A stretch of DNA of 64,000 nucleotides, from positions 682,001 through 746,000 of the forward strand of contig NZ_CP115184.1 in the NCBI RefSeq assembly GCF_029395675.1, given 5' to 3'. Shown in pieces: positions 57,831 to 64,000 of the stretch. How positions within the stretch are numbered: position 1 is the stretch's first letter; the number at the start of each line of letters is the position of its first letter. A model generated the notes under the pieces. The model ran no database searches and was not told the DNA's origin. It was given only the letters and a program-made list of their open reading frames with translations. Origin of the DNA: Janibacter cremeus (GTDB lineage: Bacteria > Actinomycetota > Actinomycetes > Actinomycetales > Dermatophilaceae). The position numbers and the translations under genes are program-made.

Positions 57831-57906
57831 CGAGACGGTCGCGGGGCGACCTCCTCAGCCGTCGGTGGCGAGACGGTCGCGGGGCGACCTCCTCAGCCGT
57901 CGGTGG
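57831..57906. repeat. Perfect 38-base tandem duplication containing a REP-like palindrome
   Basis: 57831-57868 and 57869-57906 are identical. Each contains GGTCGC-GGG-GCGACC flanked by CGAGAC and CTCCTCAG, the same core as the unit inside the ADP-ribosylglycohydrolase gene at 15.36 kb, reversed. It lies between two convergent operons, and the stop codon of the CoA-transferase gene is within the second copy. It could act as a bidirectional terminator. Confidence 0.8.
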
Positions 57907-59044
57907 GCGGATGCCCGAAGGTGGCGCCGGAGTGCTCACCGAGCAGCGGGGGGACACGGCGGTAGCGAGCCGGCGTGCCCGACAGCCGGATGGGGTTGGA
58001 GACCTGCTGGCTGGTGCGCGAGTCGTCGGGATCGGCGATCTCGACGACGGGTTCCAGGCCCAGGGCCTCGGCCAGCCCGAGCGCCTCGACGACCGAGTTC
58101 ACCTTCCCGGCCGGGACCCCCTCGGTGGTGAGCCGGTCCGCCCACTCAGCGGCGGACCGGGTGCACAGTCGGCCCTCGAGCAGCGCCTTCAGCTCGTCGC
58201 GGTGGGCCACCCGACTGGAGTTGTCGGCAAAGCGCGGATCCGTCCCCAGCTCGGGGACGGACAGCACCCGGGTCAGCGCCCGGAACTGCTTGTCGTTGCC
58301 GACCGCGACGGCCAGTGGTCCGTCGGCGGTCGCGAGCGTCTCGTAGGGCGCGATGCTCGGGTGCGCGTTGCCCATCCGTTGCGGCGCGAGCCCGGTCACC
58401 AGCGTGCTCGACGCCTGGTTGACCAACCCGCTCAGCAGCGAGGAGAGCAGGTTGACCTCGACGCGCTGACCGACGCCGGTCTCGTCGAGGGCCCGCAGGG
58501 CGGTGAGGATCCCGATGACGGCGTTCTGCCCGGTGACGACGTCGACGAGGGCCACCCCCACCTTGCTCGGCTCTGAGTCGGGGGAGCCGGTCACGCTCAT
58601 CAGCCCGCCGACGGCCTGGACGAGCAGGTCGTACCCGGGCAGGGTCGCCCCGCCCGCGCTGCCGAAACCGGTGATCGAGCAGTAGACGAGCTCGGGCCGG
58701 CTCGCGTGCAGGGTGTCGAAGTCCAGTCCGTAGCGCTCCATGACCCCGGGCCGGAAGTTCTCGACGACGATGTCGGCCTCCATCGCGATGGCGGTCGCGG
58801 TCGCCAGACCCTCGTCGGTGCCCAGGTCGCACGTGATGGAGCGCTTGTTGCGGTTGACGCTGGAGAAGTAGGTGCCGACGCCGAACTCGTCCACCGGCGG
58901 CACCCAGCTGCGGGTGTCGTCGCCGGAGGGTCGCTCGATCTTGATGACGTCGGCACCGAAGTCCGCCAGCACCATCGTGGCGAAGGGGCCTGCGAGGACC
59001 CGGGAAAAGTCGGCGACCTTCAGGCCGGCCAGGGCGTCGCTCAT
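57893..59044 (-). CDS. CaiB/BaiF-family (class III) CoA transferase
   Basis: A 383-residue protein from ATG 59044. It opens LAGLKVADFSRVLAGPFATM and continues VLADFGADVIKIERPSGDDT, SVNRNKRSITCDLG and DIVVENFRPGVMERYGLD, all standard for class III CoA transferases. It should activate a carboxylic acid by moving CoA from another thioester. It overlaps the FAH gene by four bases and is last in the six-gene operon. Its last codons fall in a repeated element. Confidence 0.87.
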   Translation of the reverse strand: MSDALAGLKVADFSRVLAGPFATMVLADFGADVIKIERPSGDDTRSWVPPVDEFGVGTYFSSVNRNKRSITCDLGTDEGLATATAIAMEADIVVENFRPGVMERYGLDFDTLHASRPELVYCSITGFGSAGGATLPGYDLLVQAVGGLMSVTGSPDSEPSKVGVALVDVVTGQNAVIGILTALRALDETGVGQRVEVNLLSSLLSGLVNQASSTLVTGLAPQRMGNAHPSIAPYETLATADGPLAVAVGNDKQFRALTRVLSVPELGTDPRFADNSSRVAHRDELKALLEGRLCTRSAAEWADRLTTEGVPAGKVNSVVEALGLAEALGLEPVVEIADPDDSRTSQQVSNPIRLSGTPARYRRVPPLLGEHSGATFGHPPTDG

Positions 59045-59931
59045 CGTGCGTCCTCCTTCGGGGGTGTCTCGTCGCGCACGGCTGCCGGGCCGGTGACCGG
59101 GTTGGTCAGCACACCCACGCCCGGGATCCGGCACTCCGCCACGTCGCCCGGCGCGATCGGCACCGCCCCTGGTGTCCCGCTGGAGATGATGTCGCCGGGA
59201 TACAGCGGCATGACCTTGCTGTGGAAGCTGACGAGGTACGCCGGGTCGTAGCGCATGTGCGAGACGGTGTTGCGGCGGTGGACCTCACCGTTGACGACGG
59301 TCGCGACCTCGACGTCCGCCAGCGAGGCATCCTGCACCGCCTCCTCGAGCGGCACGATGGCCGGCCCGAAGGAGAAGAAGCCGGGGAAGTTCTTCGCCCG
59401 GGTCAGGAACCGCGGGTTGCGCTGGAGGATGTCCTCTGCGGTCTGGTCGAGCACCGGGACGACACCGACGAGGTGGGAGAGGGCATGCTCCGGCTCCACG
59501 TCGCGGCAGTACCGGCCGATGACGAGCCCAAGCTCCGCCTCGGTGGTCGTGCGTTCGCTCTGGGAGGGAAGGGGGATCGACTCACCCGGTCCGATGACGG
59601 TGTGGTCAGCCTTGATGAAGGAGGCCGGCTCCTCGGGCACGGCCTCCGTGAGGTCGCTGGCGTGCTCGACGTAGTTCAGCCCGATGCCCCAGATCATCCG
59701 GGGACGGCGGTAGGGAGCGGTGTAGGTGACGTCGGTGCGGAAGAGGTCGTCATCGGCGTGCACCGCCGCGGCACGCAGCTCCTCCCACCGCCCCGACGTC
59801 AGCACAGCGAGGGCGTCGCCGGTGAAGTCGGTGAGCAGGTCGGTGGCGCGGGCGGCGCCGCGAGTGGGGTCGACGACCACCGCGTCGACGACGTGGGGTC
59901 GGGTGATGGATCGGATGCTCGCGAGCTGCAT
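59041..59931 (-). CDS. Fumarylacetoacetate-hydrolase-family protein
   Basis: A 296-residue protein. The C-terminal FAH domain shows MIWGIGLNYVEHASDLTEAV, TTTEAELGLVIGRYCRDVEP with metal-binding acids and IISSGTPGAVPIAPGDVAEC. Family members hydrolyse or decarboxylate beta-diketo and oxo acids or isomerise hydroxydienoates. The N-terminal domain is the typical small one. Place in this operon suggests cleavage of an intermediate after oxidation; substrate unknown. Confidence 0.85.
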   Translation of the reverse strand: MQLASIRSITRPHVVDAVVVDPTRGAARATDLLTDFTGDALAVLTSGRWEELRAAAVHADDDLFRTDVTYTAPYRRPRMIWGIGLNYVEHASDLTEAVPEEPASFIKADHTVIGPGESIPLPSQSERTTTEAELGLVIGRYCRDVEPEHALSHLVGVVPVLDQTAEDILQRNPRFLTRAKNFPGFFSFGPAIVPLEEAVQDASLADVEVATVVNGEVHRRNTVSHMRYDPAYLVSFHSKVMPLYPGDIISSGTPGAVPIAPGDVAECRIPGVGVLTNPVTGPAAVRDETPPKEDAR

Positions 59932-59943
59932 CAGGGTCTCCTC

Positions 59944-60717
59944 TCAGTAGGAGCGGCTCATGCCGCCGTCGCAGCGCAGCTGCTCACCGGTGATGAACGA
60001 TGCGGGCTCACTGGCCAGGAAGGTCACCGCTGCCGCGAACTCCTCGGGACGGCCGTACCGGCCAGCCGGGATCCCGGCCATCGACGCGGCGCGAACCTCC
60101 TCGACACTGCGTCCGGTGCGCTTCGCCGTCGCGGCATCGAGGGCATCGACCCGGTCGGTGCCGATGCGGCCCGGGAGCACCATGTTGACCGTCACACCGT
60201 CGGCAGCGACCTCCCCGGCGAGAGTCTTGAGGTACCCCGCCAGTCCGGCCCGCCCGATGTTGGACAGTGCCAGGTTGGCGATCGGCGACTGGACCCCGCT
60301 GGACCCCATGCCGATGACCCGGCCCCAGGCCCGCTCGCGCATGCCGGGCAGCACGAGGGAGACCAGCCGCTGGTGCTGTACGAGCAGCTGGTGCACGGCC
60401 GCCATCACCTGCGCGTCGTCGAGGTCGGCGGCGGGACCCGGGGGAGGGCCGCCGCCGTTGAGCACCAGCACGTCGACCGGGCCGAAGGCCTCCTCGGCGG
60501 CGGCGACCAGCTCGGCCGGGGCGCCGTCGTCGGTCATGTCGATCTCCACACCGATGGCGGAGGGGAGCCGGGCCGCCTCCTCCCGGACGACGTCACCACG
60601 ACGCGCGGCGAGCACGACGTCAGCACCCTCGCGCGCCACTGCCTGCGCCACGGCCAACCCGATCCCGGCGCTCGCGCCCGGGACGAGTACGTGCTTTCCC
60701 TGCAGTCCTGTGTCCAT
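59944..60717 (-). CDS. SDR oxidoreductase lacking the usual Tyr-Lys pair
   Basis: A 257-residue protein from ATG 60717 with the cofactor motif VLVPGASAGIGLAVAQAVAR and the NAG-like LVLNGGGPPPG, and closing FITGEQLRCDGGMSRSY. The catalytic stretch reads GMGSSGVQSPIANLALSN followed by IGRAGLAGYLK, so the Y-x3-K pair of classical SDRs is absent at the normal spacing. This matches a known SDR subgroup with L-x-L-S-N, whose activity is poorly defined. Six bases downstream of the DapA-like gene. Confidence 0.8.
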   Translation of the reverse strand: MDTGLQGKHVLVPGASAGIGLAVAQAVAREGADVVLAARRGDVVREEAARLPSAIGVEIDMTDDGAPAELVAAAEEAFGPVDVLVLNGGGPPPGPAADLDDAQVMAAVHQLLVQHQRLVSLVLPGMRERAWGRVIGMGSSGVQSPIANLALSNIGRAGLAGYLKTLAGEVAADGVTVNMVLPGRIGTDRVDALDAATAKRTGRSVEEVRAASMAGIPAGRYGRPEEFAAAVTFLASEPASFITGEQLRCDGGMSRSY

Positions 60718-60722
60718 CGTGC

Positions 60723-61613
60723 TCAAACCTCCATGGGTGTCGTCGTCAGGTGGGCGTCGATGAACGACGCCAGATGCTGGGGGAGCTCCTTCGCCGGAGG
60801 CCGCACGAGCGACTCGGCGATGATCCCGCGCCGGCGCAGCACCTCCTTGCGCAGGGCCAGCCCGATGCCCGGCTGCGCCTCGAAGTTGGCCATCGGCAAC
60901 CACGGGGCGAACGCCTCCCGCGCGGCCGGGAAACCCCCTTCGTCCCAGGCCCGCAGCGCGGCCAGCAGGCCCTCGGGGTGGGAGAAGCCGGTCATTGCCC
61001 CGGCCGCCCCGGCGGCCAGCTCGTCGAGGAGACCGACGCCACCGAGCCCGCCGAAGACCGGCACGTCGGTGGCGCTCGTTAGCTCCGCGATCGCCTGCGC
61101 CGTCGGGGGCGCTTCGGACTTGATCGCGGCCGTGAACGGGCACCGCTCGACCACGGCCAGCAGGGCGGCGGACCCGATGTGCACGCCGGAGGCCACCGGG
61201 TAGTCCTGGATGACCACGGCGACCCCGGTGGCCTCGTGGAGCGCGGTCAGATGGGCGACCACCACGTCGGGGTCGGGGCTGTTGACCTGCACCATCAGCC
61301 CCGCGAGACAGGGCCTGGCAGCCTCGAGCGCGGTGTGCGCCTGCTCGATGGCCACCGGCGTGGTCAGGGCCGACAGGCCGACGACCACGGGCACGTCACC
61401 GGCGTGCGCGGCGACGGTACGCACGGCGTCGGACTGCTCCCGGGTGTCGAGTGAGCGCCCTTCGCCGAAGACCCCGAGGGCCACCACGCCCGTGGCCGGC
61501 ACCCGGGAGAAGAACTCGACCTCGCTGCGCAAGGACTCGGTGTCCAGGGCGCGGTCGGGGCCGGCGAAGGGGGTCGCGAGGATGCCCCAGAGGCCGGGAG
61601 TGAGCGTGCTCAT
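60723..61613 (-). CDS. DapA/N-acetylneuraminate lyase-family aldolase
   Basis: A 296-residue TIM-barrel protein. It has GLWGILATPFAGPDRALDTE, the GVVALGVFGEGRSLDTREQ segment in place of the usual GTTGE, a tyrosine in VVIQDYPVASG and the Schiff-base lysine in AAIKSEAPPTAQ. It should cleave or dehydrate a 2-oxo acid. In this operon it is not expected to make lysine. It overlaps LhgO-like gene by four bases. Confidence 0.85.
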   Translation of the reverse strand: MSTLTPGLWGILATPFAGPDRALDTESLRSEVEFFSRVPATGVVALGVFGEGRSLDTREQSDAVRTVAAHAGDVPVVVGLSALTTPVAIEQAHTALEAARPCLAGLMVQVNSPDPDVVVAHLTALHEATGVAVVIQDYPVASGVHIGSAALLAVVERCPFTAAIKSEAPPTAQAIAELTSATDVPVFGGLGGVGLLDELAAGAAGAMTGFSHPEGLLAALRAWDEGGFPAAREAFAPWLPMANFEAQPGIGLALRKEVLRRRGIIAESLVRPPAKELPQHLASFIDAHLTTTPMEV

Positions 61614-62824
61614 GCGGCTGCTTCCTTCCGATCGAGGAGGATATCGACGACGTGCTCGGCGATCGCCAGCGACGACGTGGCCGCGGGGGAGGGCGCATTG
61701 CGCAGGGCCAGGACCGGTCCGCGACGGGTGATACGGAAGTCGTCCACGAGGGCGCCGTCGACACCCAGGGCCTGGGCGCGGACCCCGCGCGGCCCCGGGA
61801 CCACGTCGTCGGCCGTCAGCTCGGGTACGTAGCGGCGGGCCGCCCCGACGAAGCGCTGCTTGCTCGCCGATCCGAGCATCTCCGTGATGCCGGTGCGCCA
61901 GTGCCGGGCAGCGAATCGACGGAAGCCGGACCAGGCGACGGCGTCGCGCAGGTCGGCCGCGGAGACGCGGGACCAGCCGTAGCCCTCGCGGGCCAGGGCG
62001 AGGACGGCGTTCGGGCCGACCATCACCTCACCGTCGACGCGGGGTGTCAGGTGCACACCGAGGAAGGGGTAACGGGGGTCGGGCACGGGGTAGACCAGAC
62101 CACGCACGAGGTCCCGGCGCTCGGGTCGCAGCAGGTAGTACTCGCCCCGGAAGGGGACGATGCGCGGGTCCGCCTCGTCCCCGGCCAGGGCGGCGACCCG
62201 GTCGGCCTGCAGCCCGGCGCAGAGCACGATCTGCTCGGCGCGGACCTCCCGACCGTCTGCGCCGGTCACGATGGTCCGGTCGCCGTCCGGCCGGATGCCG
62301 GTCACCTCGAAGGAGGTGCGCACGCTCCCGCCGGCCGCGGTGATGTCCTCGGCCATTGCACGCGTGACCGCCGCGTAGTCGACGATCGCGGTGTGGGGCG
62401 AGTGCAGACCGGCCACACCCGTGACGTGCGGCTCGATCTCGCGCAGCTCGTCCGAGCCGATCTCGCGCACGCCGGGCACCCCGTTGGCGCGGGCCCTCTC
62501 GGTGATGTCGGACAGGCGGGAGCTCTCGGCCTCGTCGAGGGCCACGAGGACCTTGCCGCACTCGTCGTAGGCCAGCTCGTGCTCGGAGCAGAAGTCCTGC
62601 AGGAGGTGGACCCCGCGGCGGCACAGCCGGGCCTTGAGCGAGCCCGGCACGTAGTAGAGGCCGGCGTGGACCACGCCGCTGTTGTGGCCGGTCTGGTGGG
62701 CGGCCAGGACCGCCTCTTTCTCGAGCACGGTGACCTCGGCGCCCGGTTGCAGCTGCAGGATCCGTCGGGCGGTGGCCACTCCGAGGATCCCTCCGCCGAC
62801 GACGGCGTAGCTGGTGGGACTCAT
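61610..62824 (-). CDS. lhgO: L-2-hydroxyglutarate oxidase-like FAD enzyme (LhgO family)
   Basis: A 404-residue DAO-fold protein. It opens YAVVGGGILGVATARRILQL and has the family signature HQTGHNSGVVHAGLYYVPGS followed by LKARLCRRGV. LhgO enzymes oxidise L-2-hydroxyglutarate to 2-oxoglutarate and pass electrons to quinone; relatives accept other 2-hydroxy acids. In this operon an aldolase, a FAH hydrolase and a CoA transferase follow, so the substrate may be another hydroxy acid. Confidence 0.82.
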   Translation of the reverse strand: MSPTSYAVVGGGILGVATARRILQLQPGAEVTVLEKEAVLAAHQTGHNSGVVHAGLYYVPGSLKARLCRRGVHLLQDFCSEHELAYDECGKVLVALDEAESSRLSDITERARANGVPGVREIGSDELREIEPHVTGVAGLHSPHTAIVDYAAVTRAMAEDITAAGGSVRTSFEVTGIRPDGDRTIVTGADGREVRAEQIVLCAGLQADRVAALAGDEADPRIVPFRGEYYLLRPERRDLVRGLVYPVPDPRYPFLGVHLTPRVDGEVMVGPNAVLALAREGYGWSRVSAADLRDAVAWSGFRRFAARHWRTGITEMLGSASKQRFVGAARRYVPELTADDVVPGPRGVRAQALGVDGALVDDFRITRRGPVLALRNAPSPAATSSLAIAEHVVDILLDRKEAAA

Positions 62825-64000
62825 GTCCTCTCCTTGTCTCTGATGATGCTCCCGCGGCCGGTCGGTAGACCGCGGGAGCTGCGGATCATGTGCCGCCCGA
62901 CCCGGAAGAGGGTCGCGGCGGCCAGGGCAGTGCCGGCGGCGACGAACCAGCCGGTCCGGTAGGACGTCACCTCGACGACCAGCCCGAACAGCAGTGGGCC
63001 GGCGGCCGAGCCGAGGGACACCCCGGTCTGCAGTGTGCCGGTCGCCAGGGCGGCCCGGGCACGGTTGTCACGCACGACGGCGAAGTGCAGCAGCCCGGTC
63101 CACGTCCACCCGGAGGCGAAGGCCAGCCACGCACCGAGGGCCACGGTGACCTCCGTGCCGACCGTGAGCAGGAGGAAGCCGACGGCACCGCCGGTGAGGA
63201 GGTTGGCCATGAACACGTAGGGGCTGCGGCCCGGGTGGCGGTCGATGACCGCACCCCAGACGATGCGCAGGACCAGCCCACTTCCCGCTGCGACGGCGAA
63301 GACCAGCCCGGCGGTGCTCGGAGTCATGCCGATCCGGACGGCGGAGTCGATGAGGAAGACCCCCAGCGACGTGGCCGCGGCGGCGGCGAGCGCCCCGGCG
63401 ATCGTGACGACGAGCAGGGCCCGCGGCGGGGTCCCGTGGTCGGGCCGGGCCGTGGCTTCCTCGGGTGCGTCGTCTGCCGGTCGCAGCCCCGCGCCGACGA
63501 GCGACCACGTCGCGATGGCGGCAGCCAGGCAGGCGCCCATCGCGAACGCCCAGCGCCAGCCGATGCTCACGGCGATCACCGGGACGGCGAGCCCGCTGAG
63601 CATGGTCGCGGCGGGGATCGAGGACTGCTTGATGCCGAAGGCGAGGCCGAGCCGCGCGGAGGTGACCGCACGCGAGATCCGCAGGTTCGCCGCCGGCTGG
63701 GCCAGGGCGTTGGCCAGCCCTCCGACCGCCAGGCCGGCCAGCAGCACGAGGTAGGAGCCGGCGACGGCGAGCACCCCGAGCGCCACGGTGGCCAGCGCCG
63801 CCGAGATGGCGATGCCCGTGCCGGCGCCGACGGTCTGGACGAATCGGCCCAGCCGCCGGGCCAGCAGCCCGCTGACGGTGAAGAGGGTCGCGGCGGCGAT
63901 CCCCATCTGGGCCGGACCCAGGGAGAGGTCGTCGCGGATCTGGACCGTGAGGGCGCCGACGAGGAAGGCCGGGAGCACCCCGGTCGTGGTGACCAGGACC
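62821..64000 (-). CDS. MFS transporter, N-terminus outside the window (partial)
   Basis: About 393 residues are visible; the frame continues past base 64000 (VLVTTTGVLPAFLVGALTV precedes an internal ATG-like start), so the true start is outside. Eleven or so membrane helices, with LFTVSGLLARRLGRFVQTVG as the loop after helix 2. It overlaps the LhgO-like gene by four bases and begins the visible part of the operon, presumably importing the substrate. Confidence 0.82.
   Translation of the reverse strand, partial: VLVTTTGVLPAFLVGALTVQIRDDLSLGPAQMGIAAATLFTVSGLLARRLGRFVQTVGAGTGIAISAALATVALGVLAVAGSYLVLLAGLAVGGLANALAQPAANLRISRAVTSARLGLAFGIKQSSIPAATMLSGLAVPVIAVSIGWRWAFAMGACLAAAIATWSLVGAGLRPADDAPEEATARPDHGTPPRALLVVTIAGALAAAAATSLGVFLIDSAVRIGMTPSTAGLVFAVAAGSGLVLRIVWGAVIDRHPGRSPYVFMANLLTGGAVGFLLLTVGTEVTVALGAWLAFASGWTWTGLLHFAVVRDNRARAALATGTLQTGVSLGSAAGPLLFGLVVEVTSYRTGWFVAAGTALAAATLFRVGRHMIRSSRGLPTGRGSIIRDKERT

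Noticed and set aside
57831..57906. Attachment site or transposon end
   Set aside because: Duplicated palindrome has no integrase or transposase nearby and matches a dispersed REP-like family.
1..64000. tRNA, rRNA or riboswitch genes
   Set aside because: I scanned for T-loop (GGTTCGA-type) and acceptor pairings and saw none convincing; a covariance-model search was not possible.

Overview
The window is GC-rich with dense, overlapping operons (ATGA, GTGA and TGATG junctions), frequent GTG starts and leaderless-looking starts. It also carries a complete actinobacterial-type gas vesicle cluster, a VapBC pair and actinobacterial family relatives throughout. I infer a high-GC actinobacterium, probably Micrococcales close to Intrasporangiaceae. 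The genus is not determinable from this window.

Layout. (1) 1-7.3 kb: a respiratory block on the + strand. It holds the tail of a CcoO-like cytochrome, a small membrane protein, a three-haem cytochrome c, a Tat-exported sulfite-oxidase-like molybdoenzyme with its one-haem cytochrome, a System I cytochrome c maturation set (ccmA-B-C-D-E) with ccdA, and an ArsR-rhodanese sulfur-responsive regulator. (2) 7.4-13.3 kb: a zinc-ribbon gene pair, a gene split in two by a complete IS3-family element, and a hypothetical gene. (3) 13.4-16.5 kb: an NrtR-type regulator divergent from a YbjN-like protein and an ADP-ribosylglycohydrolase fused to a dual-specificity phosphatase. Two tandem TTAG-N13-CTAA palindromes lie between them. 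(4) 16.5-27.7 kb: a lower-GC defence-like island with a PD-(D/E)XK nuclease, a very large nuclease-helicase, a D12-class methylase, a phospholipase-D-type nuclease and a beta-class methyltransferase. It ends in a frameshifted gene remnant. (5) 27.7-31 kb: LON-domain protein, MFS exporter, ABM-domain protein, VapBC. (6) 31-40.2 kb: a coherent but unassigned biosynthetic cluster: two methyltransferases (one fused to a CDP-alcohol phosphatidyltransferase), RibD-type reductase, YbhN-type membrane protein, glycosyltransferase, degenerate pterin-synthase-like protein, zinc-less alcohol-dehydrogenase-like protein, sulfatase/LTA-synthase-like membrane protein, and an SDR. (7) 40.3-47.6 kb: an antiporter, then a ten-gene gas vesicle operon behind a stress-sigma-type promoter. 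(8) 47.6-52.3 kb: MFS transporter, uronate-dehydrogenase-like SDR, AbiE-type pair, DUF4236 protein. (9) 52.3-64 kb: catabolic genes. A LysR regulator faces a Rieske oxygenase, its reductase and a DgcA/StcD-type flavoprotein (betaine or N-methyl amine demethylation). A convergent six-gene operon (MFS, LhgO-like, DapA-like, SDR, FAH, CoA transferase) is cut off by the window edge.

Short palindromic REP-like elements recur at 15.3, 31.8, 34.1, 35.0 and 57.8 kb. Several have been absorbed into coding sequence. The best candidates for undescribed biology are the 31-40 kb cluster, the NrtR-linked ADP-ribose cluster, and the REP-like elements read as protein.
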